Positions 18,110 to 27,400 of a stretch of 64,000 nucleotides of DNA are shown piece after piece; positions within the stretch are counted from its first letter, which is position 1; each line of letters opens with the position of its first letter. Location: NCBI RefSeq assembly GCF_014836635.1, contig NZ_JACSQL010000002.1, forward strand, positions 186,001 to 250,000, read 5' to 3'. Position numbers and translations under genes: made by a program. The stretch is from Paenibacillus gallinarum. Lineage in GTDB: Bacteria > Bacillota > Bacilli > Paenibacillales > Paenibacillaceae. The notes beneath the pieces are model-generated. The model had not been told where the DNA came from. It was given only the letters and a program-made list of their open reading frames with translations, and searched no databases.

Positions 18110-18787
18110 ATGGACTTTCTTAATCAGTTTTTCTTCTATGACCTGGATCGTCTTCCTTTCTTTATTCTGACGATTATTATTGCATTTACGGTCCATGAGT
18201 TTTCTCATGCGTATTTTGCAAATAAATTCGGAGATCCAACAGCAAGATTACTCGGACGTATGACGCTCAATCCAGCAGTTCATTTCGATCTTTTTGGACT
18301 GCTATTGCTCGTTATTGCCGGATTTGGATGGGCACGTCCCATCCCGGTAAATCGGGATAACTTTGAGAAACGCCGCATGATGAGTGTGGTTGTGTCAGCG
18401 GCTGGACCTCTGAGCAACTTGCTTCTAGCTGTTCTCGGTACGATTACTTATGCACTCCTTGTTCAGTTTGGAGTTATGGAATCCATTGAGAATCAAAGAA
18501 TTGTTTTTGCACTTTCTACTTTTTTCTCCATTTTTAATGTAACGAACTTTTTCTTGTTTTTCTTTAACTTAATTCCGCTTCCTCCGCTTGACGGATACCG
18601 AATTGTTGAGGAACTTGTGTCTCCTTCTGCGCGAATGAGTCTGCACAAATTGGAACAATGGTCTATGTTGATTTTCCTGATTCTCGTCATTACCCCGCTA
18701 AACCGTTACACCATTACTCCGCTATATGAGTTGTCAATGAGTTGGTATGTGGGGATTGCACATATGATCATGACGATTTTTGCTTGA
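18110..18787 (+). CDS. Site-2 protease family membrane metallopeptidase (M50)
   Basis: 225 residues, about five to six membrane helices. The zinc-binding HEFSH (HExxH, residues 29-33) lies in the first helix region and a second conserved motif, LIPLPPLDGYRI (about 155-166), supplies the third ligand Asp. Family members cut substrates within the membrane; this is the short subgroup without PDZ domain (YwhC/Rv-like), not RasP. The start codon is 3 bases after prmA and its ribosome site (GAGGAAA) is inside the end of prmA, so the two are co-translated. Substrate unknown. Confidence 0.88.
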   Translation: MDFLNQFFFYDLDRLPFFILTIIIAFTVHEFSHAYFANKFGDPTARLLGRMTLNPAVHFDLFGLLLLVIAGFGWARPIPVNRDNFEKRRMMSVVVSAAGPLSNLLLAVLGTITYALLVQFGVMESIENQRIVFALSTFFSIFNVTNFFLFFFNLIPLPPLDGYRIVEELVSPSARMSLHKLEQWSMLIFLILVITPLNRYTITPLYELSMSWYVGIAHMIMTIFA

Positions 18788-18802
18788 TTTTAGAAATGAA
18801 GC

Positions 18803-18846
18803 GGTAGCAAGATGGAAGAGCAAACAGCTCGGAAGTCACTGCTGCC
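18803..18846 (+). repeat. Imperfect hairpin 1 between the M50 gene and rsmE
   Basis: Outer GGTAGCA (18803-18809) / TGCTGCC (18840-18846) with one G-T pair; inner GAGC / GCTC. No T run. Confidence 0.55.
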
Positions 18847-18870
18847 AGTCTTTTAAGTCTAGTCAGAAGG

Positions 18871-18908
18871 CATGAAAAGTTGTAACATGTAATGTGGTCA
18901 TTTTCATG
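18871..18908 (+). repeat. Imperfect hairpin 2 between the M50 gene and rsmE
   Basis: Outer CATGAAAA (18871-18878) / TTTTCATG (18901-18908); inner ACAT / ATGT with a GTA loop. Second of a pair, 24 bases after the first. Confidence 0.55.
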
Positions 18909-18965
18909 ACAGGCACTGTAATTTAATCTAAACCATTGATATGAAAAGATAGGTGATCATAGTCC

Positions 18966-19736
18966 ATGCAGCGTTATTTTATTGAACCAAATCAGCTAGA
19001 AGAACATAAAGCAACCATTACTGGCGACGATGCAAGACATATTACGAAGGTGATGCGCGGCAAGACGGGGGATAAGCTGATCGTAAGCGACGGAGTTTCC
19101 CGGGAAGCGCTGGCTGAAATTTCGGAGATCGAAGCTTCACATGTAACGGTGTCTATAATAGAGTGGCTGCCTATGGACCATGAACCTAAAGTTTCGGTAA
19201 CCATCGCCCAAAGCTTGCCTAAAGGGGACAAGATGGAACTTGTTATCCAGAAATGCACTGAAATTGGAGCTGCCGTATTTATTCCTTTCGTCTCGGAGCG
19301 AACCATCGTGCAGTATGATGCCAAGAAAGAAGGCAAACGTCTGGAACGTTGGCGGAAGATTGCCAAAGAAGCAGCCGAGCAAAGCCATCGCAACAAAGTT
19401 CCGGAAATTACGGAATCAAAGTCATGGAAAGAACTTTTGGCTTCTTTTGAAGACTATGATCTCGTATGTTATTGTTATGAAAAAGAACAAGGATTGCAGC
19501 TGCGCGATGTGGTGAAGCCGTTTGCTGACAAACTGAAAGCAGATCCAAGTATAGATCCCCGTGTTCTTGTGATCGTGGGTCCAGAAGGTGGGTTTACTAC
19601 AGGGGAGTCAGAAGCAGCGGAAGCAGCGGGAGCAAATTCAGTTGGACTAGGTAAACGAATTTTGCGTGCAGAAACGGCCGGGATGCTGGCTTTAACATGT
19701 ATCTTATATGAAACTGAGGAAATGGGAGGAATGTAA
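18966..19736 (+). CDS. rsmE: 16S rRNA m3U1498 methyltransferase RsmE
   Basis: 256 residues. It methylates N3 of U1498 in 16S rRNA. The N-terminal PUA-like domain (MQRYFIEPNQ ... DARHITKVMRGKTGDKL) is followed by a SPOUT domain with the trefoil-knot signatures VGPEGGFTTGESEAAEAAG and LGKRILRAETAG. It ends 2 bases before mtaB, so the pair is an operon, as with yqeU-yqeV in B. subtilis. Confidence 0.95.
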   Translation: MQRYFIEPNQLEEHKATITGDDARHITKVMRGKTGDKLIVSDGVSREALAEISEIEASHVTVSIIEWLPMDHEPKVSVTIAQSLPKGDKMELVIQKCTEIGAAVFIPFVSERTIVQYDAKKEGKRLERWRKIAKEAAEQSHRNKVPEITESKSWKELLASFEDYDLVCYCYEKEQGLQLRDVVKPFADKLKADPSIDPRVLVIVGPEGGFTTGESEAAEAAGANSVGLGKRILRAETAGMLALTCILYETEEMGGM

Positions 19737-19738
19737 TT

Positions 19739-21082
19739 ATGCCATCCGTGGCGTTTTACACCTTGGGTTGTAAAGTTAACTTTTATGATACTGAAGCCAT
19801 TTGGCAACAATTTAAAGATGCAGGATACGAGCAAGTAGATTTTGATTCTCAGACAGCCGATGTCTATCTGATTAACACTTGTACGGTTACGAACACAGGC
19901 GACAAAAAGAGTCGGCAGATTATTCGCCGTGCTGTTCGCCGTAATCCTAATGCTATTATTGCAGTAACAGGTTGCTATGCACAAACTTCACCAGCTGAGA
20001 TTATGGATATTCCCGGAGTAGACCTTGTTGTAGGTAACCAGGACCGGGATAAAATCATCCCGTACGTCAACCAAATCAAGCAAACTCGTGAGCCGGTTAA
20101 TGCGGTACGGAATATTATGAAGACACGTGTGTTTGAAGAAATGGACGTACCTGATTTTGCAGACCGTACCCGGGCGTTTTTGAAAATTCAAGATGGATGC
20201 AACAATTTCTGTACGTTCTGCATTATCCCATGGGCAAGAGGGCTATCTCGCAGCCGTGATTCTCAGAGTATTATTACGCAGGCTCATCAGCTCGTAGAAG
20301 CCGGATACAAAGAGATTGTATTAACCGGTATTCATACAGGCGGTTATGGCGATGATTTGGACAATTATGACTTGTCGAGCCTGCTATGGGATTTAGACCG
20401 TGTAGATGGTCTAGAACGTATTCGGATCAGTTCCATTGAGGCTAGCCAAATTGACGATCGTATGCTCGATGTACTAAACCGCTCATCCAAAATGTGTCGC
20501 CATTTTCATATTCCGCTCCAAGCGGGGGATGATAACGTCCTGAAACGGATGCGCCGTAAGTATACGACAGAACAGTTCTATAATAAAATGCTACGTATTC
20601 GTGAAGCAATGCCGGATGTAGGAATTACTACGGATGTGATCGTAGGATTCCCTGGGGAAACAGATGAGATGTACAGAAATGGATACGAACTCATGAAAGC
20701 TATCAATTTCTCGGAAATGCATGTGTTCCCTTATTCCAAACGGACAGGTACTCCGGCAGCGCGCATGGAAGATCAAGTAGATGAAGAAGTGAAGAATGCA
20801 CGCGTCCAGGAACTTTTGCAGTTATCTGACTCCATGAAGCTGGCTTACGCTCAGAAATTTGTGGGCGATGTGCTGGAAGTCATTCCGGAAGGAAACGCAA
20901 AAGAAGGCAGAGTCAGCGGCAGACTGCATGGATATAGCGATAACTACATCCAAATGGAGTTTGACGGTTCCGAAGAATTAGTAGGTCAGCTGTGCCGTGT
21001 CAAAATGACGAAGGCTGGTGTGGACGCAAGCGAAGGACAACTTGTACGTGTGATGGAAAACCAAGCTAAGATTATAATATAA
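19739..21082 (+). CDS. mtaB: tRNA t6A37 methylthiotransferase MtaB
   Basis: 447 residues. It turns t6A37 of tRNA into ms2t6A using two 4Fe-4S clusters. The N-terminal UPF0004 domain has the three conserved Cys (in FYTLGCKVN, INTCTVTN and VTGCYAQ); the radical-SAM motif is CNNFCTFC (about residue 154-161); a C-terminal TRAM domain (about 375-440) binds tRNA. Matches B. subtilis YqeV in length and position after rsmE. Confidence 0.95.
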   Translation: MPSVAFYTLGCKVNFYDTEAIWQQFKDAGYEQVDFDSQTADVYLINTCTVTNTGDKKSRQIIRRAVRRNPNAIIAVTGCYAQTSPAEIMDIPGVDLVVGNQDRDKIIPYVNQIKQTREPVNAVRNIMKTRVFEEMDVPDFADRTRAFLKIQDGCNNFCTFCIIPWARGLSRSRDSQSIITQAHQLVEAGYKEIVLTGIHTGGYGDDLDNYDLSSLLWDLDRVDGLERIRISSIEASQIDDRMLDVLNRSSKMCRHFHIPLQAGDDNVLKRMRRKYTTEQFYNKMLRIREAMPDVGITTDVIVGFPGETDEMYRNGYELMKAINFSEMHVFPYSKRTGTPAARMEDQVDEEVKNARVQELLQLSDSMKLAYAQKFVGDVLEVIPEGNAKEGRVSGRLHGYSDNYIQMEFDGSEELVGQLCRVKMTKAGVDASEGQLVRVMENQAKIII

Positions 21083-21091
21083 AAAAGATGG

Positions 21092-21151
21092 CAAGGATTT
21101 CACTGCTAAGGAAGAGGAATCACCTCGATCCCTAGGTTGTTGAAATCCTTG
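21092..21151 (+). repeat. Long hairpin between mtaB and the Nudix gene
   Basis: Perfect 11-bp arms CAAGGATTTCA (21092-21102) / TGAAATCCTTG (21141-21151), with some inner pairing (GAGG/CCTC). It is followed by TTTGTCC, too short a T run for a clear terminator. Confidence 0.65.
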
Positions 21152-21179
21152 TTTGTCCAAAGAGAGGAGAATCGACATT

Positions 21180-21614
21180 ATGGCGGCAAAAGAAATTTCA
21201 GCGGGTGGAGTCGTATACCGAAATTCAGAAGAAGGTCTTGAAATCCAATTGATCGTAGACAGATATGCAAAAATTTCTCTTGCAAAAGGTAAAATGGAGC
21301 CAGGAGAAACGATTGAAGAAACCGCACTGCGTGAAATTCAGGAAGAAACAGGAATGATCGGCAAAATCATTGAACCCGTCGATGTCATTAAGTATACGTA
21401 TGAACATTCTTCACTTGGAACCGTAGATAAAGAAGTTCACTATTATCTCGTAGAAGCATTAAGTGGAGATTTGCAGCCACAGGTTGAAGAAATTAAAGGT
21501 GTAGCATGGTATAAACCGCTGGAAGCTTGGGAAAAGCAAAAGCAAAATGGCTATGATAACAATGATAAAATTTTGAAGCAGGCATTGCAAAAGCTTGGTA
21601 TTGAAGTAAAGTAG
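21180..21614 (+). CDS. Nudix hydrolase
   Basis: 144 residues. The Nudix box is complete: GKMEPGETIEETALREIQEETGM (Gx5Ex7REUxEExGU) at about residues 38-60, so it should hydrolyse a nucleoside diphosphate linked to another group; the substrate cannot be told. ATG 21180 follows GAGAGGAG; the longer in-frame start at 21153 is upstream of that site. Likely the last gene of the rsmE-mtaB unit or a unit of its own. It converges with the transporter gene and no clear terminator lies in the 53 bases between them. Confidence 0.9.
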   Translation: MAAKEISAGGVVYRNSEEGLEIQLIVDRYAKISLAKGKMEPGETIEETALREIQEETGMIGKIIEPVDVIKYTYEHSSLGTVDKEVHYYLVEALSGDLQPQVEEIKGVAWYKPLEAWEKQKQNGYDNNDKILKQALQKLGIEVK

Positions 21615-21667
21615 ACTGTATATTTTAATGCGAAGTGATTTCCATGCAAAAGTAATTCCAGGTGCGT

Positions 21668-22633
21668 TTATCTTTGCTCTAAACGATCCCATATTTTAAG
21701 ATAACAGAGCGGTAGGGCGAGCAGGGAACATACGATATTAAAAATGGTTTGGGCATGTGCAATCTGTGCACCGGGTTCACTGGTGAAATAAGCAGCTGCT
21801 TCATAAAGCCAGTGAATCAGCGGAATAAACAGCAACGCTCCTGACACATTCAATAGGACGTGTGACCAAGCGACAAAATGACCGGCTCTGCTTCCTCCGG
21901 CTGCGGCCATGACTGCTGTAACACAGGTTCCGACATTGGAACCGAGTACAATCGCGATTCCCACTTCCGGCGGAAGTACACCAGAGCTGGCAAGTCCAAT
22001 GGCCATGCCGATCACTGCCGCACTGCTGTGTACAATGGCGGTAAGACATGCCCCCGCGATCACGCCCCACCAAACGCTGTGACTCGCTTGGTGAATAAAC
22101 CAAGGGAAAAGCCCTCCTTGTTCCAAGGCGGGGCCTACTTTTTGCATGATGAATATACCTAGCATAACAAGAGAAAAACCTGCCCCTGCAAGAAGCACGT
22201 ACTGGATGTTCCATATCGAAGCAGAAACGCGGCTACCCGCCTTTGTTTCTCCTAGCATGACGGTTATAGCCCATGCTCCTAAAAAGAAAAGCAACATCGG
22301 TAAAGCGTACTTTCCAATCTGGAGACTTAGCAGTTCTGTGGTAATACAGGTACCAATATTACTGCCAAGAATAATGCTAAGTGTTCTTGCATAACTAAGG
22401 AGTCTTGCGTTAACTAAACCAATGGTCAGCACCGTGACGGCTGTACTGCTTTGAAGCACAGCCGTAATGCCTGTACTGAACAGCATACCCTTAAGGGGAG
22501 TGGAAGTAGCCCGTTCCAAAGAAGTGGCAAGAGAACGTCCGCCTGCCTTGTGGAGGGAGGCTTCCATTAGTTTCATACCTGCGAAGAACAGGATAAGACC
22601 ATAAATGAGTGGAAACACAACAGATCTAATCAT
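21668..22633 (-). CDS. Na+/Pi cotransporter family (NptA-like) membrane protein
   Basis: 321 residues, about eight or nine membrane helices. It has the duplicated Na/Pi-cotransporter core: the first repeat with AVLQSSTAVTVLTIGLVNA and SIILGSNIGTCITTE, the second with AIVHSSAAVIGMAIGLA and AIVLGSNVGTCVTAVMAA. The QSS/HSS motifs line the transport path in this family. It lacks the C-terminal PhoU-like domain found in longer relatives, so it may carry out transport without that regulatory part. The only minus-strand gene between rpsT and the subtilisin. A GAAGGTG ribosome site is about 14 bases before the ATG. Confidence 0.87.
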   Translation of the reverse strand: MIRSVVFPLIYGLILFFAGMKLMEASLHKAGGRSLATSLERATSTPLKGMLFSTGITAVLQSSTAVTVLTIGLVNARLLSYARTLSIILGSNIGTCITTELLSLQIGKYALPMLLFFLGAWAITVMLGETKAGSRVSASIWNIQYVLLAGAGFSLVMLGIFIMQKVGPALEQGGLFPWFIHQASHSVWWGVIAGACLTAIVHSSAAVIGMAIGLASSGVLPPEVGIAIVLGSNVGTCVTAVMAAAGGSRAGHFVAWSHVLLNVSGALLFIPLIHWLYEAAAYFTSEPGAQIAHAQTIFNIVCSLLALPLCYLKIWDRLEQR

Positions 22634-22763
22634 AGGGGGTTATGCACCTTCTCTCGCACGACTTGTCTCTTTTTCCATCTTATGTGCAAAAAGGGACGAC
22701 CATGACAAGCAGGGGACATCCCATGAGATCTAGTTTTGATTGATAAAAGGAGTTGTACGTATT

Positions 22764-24128
22764 TTGGCATCTGTAGTCCTTACGAAAAGCCGTAAGAAAC
22801 GTATTGAACAGGGACATCCCTGGATATTTAAAAATGAAATAGAGTCGGTAGAAGGCGAGCCTCAGCCAGGCGAACTGGTGGAAGTGAAGAATCATCAGGG
22901 CCGTTATCTTGCTACCGGTTATTATAATCCGGCTTCACAAATCACAGTGAGGGTAGTGTCTTATGAACCCATTACAGCGATGGACAAAGCCTTTTTTGTA
23001 AGTAGATTTGAGCAGGCATTACAGCACCGGGAACGTTTTGTAACAGGTGGCGATGCATATCGCTTGATTTATGGCGAAGCTGATTTTGTACCAGGTCTCA
23101 CGGTTGATCGGTTTGGAGATGTACTTGTTGTGCAGCTGCTGACGCTCGCTATGGATCAGTGCCGTGACGTAATCGTAGAAGCTTTGGTGGAAGTAGTGAA
23201 GCCAAAAGGGATTTACGAGCGCAGCGATGTGGGTGTTAGAGAGCTGGAAGGTTTGGAGCAAGTTAAAGGGCTGCTCTACGGGGAATGTCCTCGGCATGTA
23301 ACTGTAACCGAGAATGGACTGCTTATCAAAGTCGACATCGAGCAAGGACAGAAGACAGGTTATTTCTTTGATCAACGCGAAAATAGAGCTGCCATTCAGC
23401 CGCTGATGAAGGGCTGGGGTCATCGAAGCGGAATTGCCTTGCAAGAAGTAGAAAAAGATGGGGAACTAACGAAGGTACCTGTTAATAAAAGTGGAAAAGA
23501 AGTCACCTTCCCTTATTGGGACGGAGCTACGGTTCTCGAGTGTTTCTCACATACAGGCAGCTTTACGCTGAATGCTTGTAAATATGGAGCGAAACAAGTG
23601 ACTTGTCTTGATATATCGGAGCATGCAATTGAAAGTGCACGTGAGAATGTGAAGCTGAATGGCTTTGAAGACCGTGTTGAATTCGTTGTGGACGATGCGT
23701 TCCAGTATTTGAGAAATCAAGTAAAAGGGCTTGAAGAACGTGCGGAACGTGCGAAAGCCGATAAAAAAGTCGACACTTCCAAAGCAATGACCGCAGGAGG
23801 CGGACGAACTTTTGATGTTGTTATTCTCGATCCTCCAGCTTTTGCGAAAACACGGGGCGCAGTAAAAGGAGCTGTTCGTGGCTACAAGGATATTAACCTG
23901 CATGGGATGAAGCTTGTTAACGAAGGCGGATATCTAGTCACCGCAAGTTGTTCTTATCATATGCGTCCTGATCTGTTTCTTGAAACCATTCAAGATGCAG
24001 CTGCAGATGCGGGTAAAATTTTGCGTCTGCTCGAATGGCGCGCAGCAGGTAAAGATCATCCACAAATTTTAGGCGTAGAAGAAGGTCATTATCTGAAATT
24101 TGCCATCTTTGAAGTGCGTTCAAAATAA
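22764..24128 (+). CDS. RlmI-type class I SAM-dependent rRNA (cytosine-C5) methyltransferase
   Basis: 454 residues. The N-terminal PUA domain (about 1-75, RIEQGHPWIFKNEI) is followed by an RlmI-like fold with GQKTGYFFDQRENR, motif I-like LECFSHTGSFTLNACKYGA and VILDPPAFAKTR. RlmI relatives methylate 23S rRNA; the exact site is not determined. The start is TTG 22764, 11 bases after AAAGGAG (22746-22752); the in-frame TTG at 22740 lies upstream of this site. It is longer than the usual ~395 residues because of two insertions, about residues 217-255 and 331-347, the second Lys/Gly-rich. Confidence 0.88.
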   Translation: MASVVLTKSRKKRIEQGHPWIFKNEIESVEGEPQPGELVEVKNHQGRYLATGYYNPASQITVRVVSYEPITAMDKAFFVSRFEQALQHRERFVTGGDAYRLIYGEADFVPGLTVDRFGDVLVVQLLTLAMDQCRDVIVEALVEVVKPKGIYERSDVGVRELEGLEQVKGLLYGECPRHVTVTENGLLIKVDIEQGQKTGYFFDQRENRAAIQPLMKGWGHRSGIALQEVEKDGELTKVPVNKSGKEVTFPYWDGATVLECFSHTGSFTLNACKYGAKQVTCLDISEHAIESARENVKLNGFEDRVEFVVDDAFQYLRNQVKGLEERAERAKADKKVDTSKAMTAGGGRTFDVVILDPPAFAKTRGAVKGAVRGYKDINLHGMKLVNEGGYLVTASCSYHMRPDLFLETIQDAAADAGKILRLLEWRAAGKDHPQILGVEEGHYLKFAIFEVRSK

Positions 24129-24161
24129 TAAATAAGAATCTGCCGCAAGAGGTTAGATTAG

Positions 24162-24210
24162 AAAAAAGCATCTGTTTACTCTTCATTTTAAGAGTAGCAG
24201 GTGCTTTTTT
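24162..24210 (+). terminator. Rho-independent terminator before addB
   Basis: AAAAAGCA-t-CTG-t-TTACTCTT / AAGAGTA-g-CAG-g-TGCTTTTT stem with a CATTTT loop and a T run. Confidence 0.85.
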
Positions 24211-24269
24211 GTATGGAGCCTGCTTCATTGGCTTCTATTACCAAACGCATGTTCCTATTCGCAGAGGTA

Positions 24270-24278
24270 TGGTATACT
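24270..24278 (+). promoter_or_regulatory. Possible extended -10 promoter of addBA
   Basis: TGGTATACT is an extended -10 (TGnTATAAT-like); no clear -35 at the right distance. A tandem repeat of CATAGATATTT (24327-24337, 24339-24349) lies in the leader between here and addB. Confidence 0.35.
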
Positions 24279-24417
24279 GAAGGACAGAATGTTAAGAGAG
24301 CATATCGAGAGATATTCTCCTGTTTTCATAGATATTTTCATAGATATTTATAGATAGTTCAATGATCAACAATTGATATTTTATACTTAAAAAATGAGAG
24401 AAAGCGAGGGGTGACCA

Positions 24418-27400
24418 TTGCCTCTTCATATCCTTATAGGCCGTGCAGGTACTGGAAAAAGCAGTTCGATCATCAAGGAGATCACGGAAGAACTTCGTCA
24501 GAATCCTGGAGGGAAACCAATCATTTTGATTGTTCCAGAACAAGCCTCCTTTCAGACGGAGACAACGCTGATTCGCTCTGGGGAGATAAAAGGTTCAGTC
24601 CGGGCTCAGGTACTCGATTTTCGAAGACTTAGTTACCGAGTCATGCAGGAAACGAGCGGTTCAGCACTGATTCCCGTTGGTTCAGAAGGTAAAAAAATGT
24701 TGCTGTACAAAATTGTACAACGTCGCAAAGATGAGCTGAAAATTTTCTCCGCATCAGGTGGTCAGATGGGGTTTGTAGGGCATTTGAACAATCTGTTTGC
24801 CGAACTGAAACGCTATGGAGAACCGGAACGGGCCATCAAAGAAGAGCTTGAAAATGCAGAACAGCTTCCGGGAGCAGGAACAATTTTACGTCATAAAATG
24901 CATGATATTGCTGCCATCTATCGTGATTTTGAAGCAGAAGTATCTCGTTTTCATATGGACGAAGAGGATACGCTCGTGAGACTTGCTGGTCAGCTTCCTG
25001 AGTCGGATTATGTGAAAGAGGCAGATATATGGATTGATGGGTTTCGCAGTTTTACTCCGCAGGAACTTGCGGTGATTCGGCAGCTTATTATTCATGCTAG
25101 ATCCGTAACCATTGCCTTAACACTGGACCGTCCTTATGGGGAAGGGGAACAACCGCAAGAGTTAAATTTGTTCTATCAGTCGGCTTCTGCTTATATCAAG
25201 CTGAATGGGATAGCATCTGAGCTTGGTGAATCCACTCATACGACGGTACTTGCACCGGAGAAATCTCCACGTTTTGCTTCTTCTGCACTGGCTCATCTGG
25301 AGTCTGGATTTGAGAAGCGAAGAGTGATGCCAGCAGGCAAGGATGACGGCGGAATTGAGATTCGCAGTGCTGTGAGCAGCCGAGTTGAAGTGGAAGGTAT
25401 GCTAAGAGAGATAGGGCGACTTGTACGTGAAGAGAACGTCCGTTACCGGGATATCGCAGTCCTCGTTAGAAATATAGAAGCGTATGAAAATATAATATCC
25501 CCTCTCTTCCAAGATTACGATATCCCTTATTTTCTCGATAAGCGCAGAGATGAACTTCATCATCCACTAGCAGAATTCCTGAGATCAGCAATGGACATTG
25601 TGCGGCATCGCTGGCGGTATGAGGATGTATTCCGCGCGGTCAAGACCGATCTGCTTCTTCCTTTGGATGGCTCAGTCAGTCGTTATCATATGGACATACT
25701 CGAGAATTATGTGCTTGCGAGCGGGATCTCGGGATATCGATGGACGGATGGGAAACCGTGGAGAGCAGCCCCAAGTTTATCTTTGGAAGAAGAAGAAGGG
25801 GCAGAGGCTCAGCGTGAAGAGGCAAGCCGTGAAACGGTTCAGATGCTTGAGAGGTGCCGAGAGGTGATCACTTCTCCGCTGTTTGCTTTTGAGAAAAGAG
25901 TCAAAAAAGCAAAAACAGCAAAAGAGTTCTGTTCGGCTTTATTTTTGCTTTTGGATGATGCGGAAATTGCAAATAAGCTTGATGCACGAAGTCATGAGGC
26001 GCTCAAGACAGGTAAGCCGGAAAAAGCACGTGAACACCGCGGGATGTGGGGAGCGGTGCTTGAACTTTTGGATCAAGTCGTAGAAATGATGGGCGACGAA
26101 AAAATGGATGCAGAACTTTTTGCAGGCATTTTGGAAACAGGCTTGTCAGAGCTGAAACTCGGTTTAGTTCCGCCTGCTTTGGATCAAGTTCTCGTTGGTT
26201 CTATGGACAGATCCCGCACAGGAAACGTCAGTCATATTTTCATCCTTGGAGCAATCGATGGTGTGCTTCCGCAAATACAAACGGAGGATGGAGTCCTTAC
26301 GGAAACCGAACGGGCAGCCCTTACCGAATATGGAATGCAGCTTGGCCCGGATTTAAACCGGAAAATGCAGGATGAACGTTTTCTAATTTACAGTGCTTTT
26401 ACTCAGCCAAGCCATAAATTATGGATAAGTTATCCTCAAAGTGATGAGGACGGTAAGGCGCTTCATCCTTCTGAAATGATACGTTATTTGAAACGTATGT
26501 TTCCGGAGCTAAAAGAGAAGACATTGCTGGACGAACCGGCATCAAGTGATCCATGGGAAGAACATGAGCAATATATAACACATCCAGATAAGACAATGGC
26601 TCATCTGATCAGCCAGCTTCGAGAATGGCGCAGGGGCCAGGCAATCCCAGCTGTTTGGTGGGATGTATATAATTGGTGCCTACATCAGCCGGACAAGCAG
26701 ATACGACTTGAACGAATGCTTGGATCTGTTTTTTATGAGAACCGGACGAGATCTCTGACCAAGGCTACCAGCAGAAAGCTATATGGTAACAAGCTGAAGA
26801 CCAGTGTTTCTCGTATGGAACGCTTTGCAATGTGTCCATTTTCTCACTTTGCTTCACATGGACTGAAGCTGAAAGAGCGTCAGGTCTATCGCCTGAAAGC
26901 ACCTGATATCGGACAGTTGTTCCATGCGGCGCTGAGCAAGATGGCAAGCCGGCTTAAAGAGCAAAATCGGAATTGGGGCGCACTGACCAAAGAGGAATGT
27001 GTACAGGAGGCAGAAGCAACAGTAGATGTACTTGCACCTCAGTTGCAAGGCGAGATTTTACTGAGTTCAGCTCGGTATGGATACATCTTTCGGAAGCTGA
27101 AAAACATTGTCAGCCGTGCTTCGATTATTTTAGGGGAGCAGTCGAAACGCGGAAACTTTGAGCCGCTGGCACTCGAACTCGATTTTGGACCAGATAAATC
27201 GCTGCCTCCGCTTACATTTGAATTGGCAAATGGGGTTGTCATGGAGATTGTGGGGCGGATTGACCGTGTGGATGTAGCAGAAGGAGAACACGGAGATATT
27301 CTACTTCGAGTGATTGATTATAAATCCAGTCAAACGGATCTAAAACTCCATGAAGTATTCTACGGATTATCGCTCCAGATGCTTACGTATCTTGATGTGC

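Noticed and set aside
18814..18858. 14-codon ORF before rsmE
   Set aside because: No ribosome site and it lies within the first of two hairpins; it is most likely chance.
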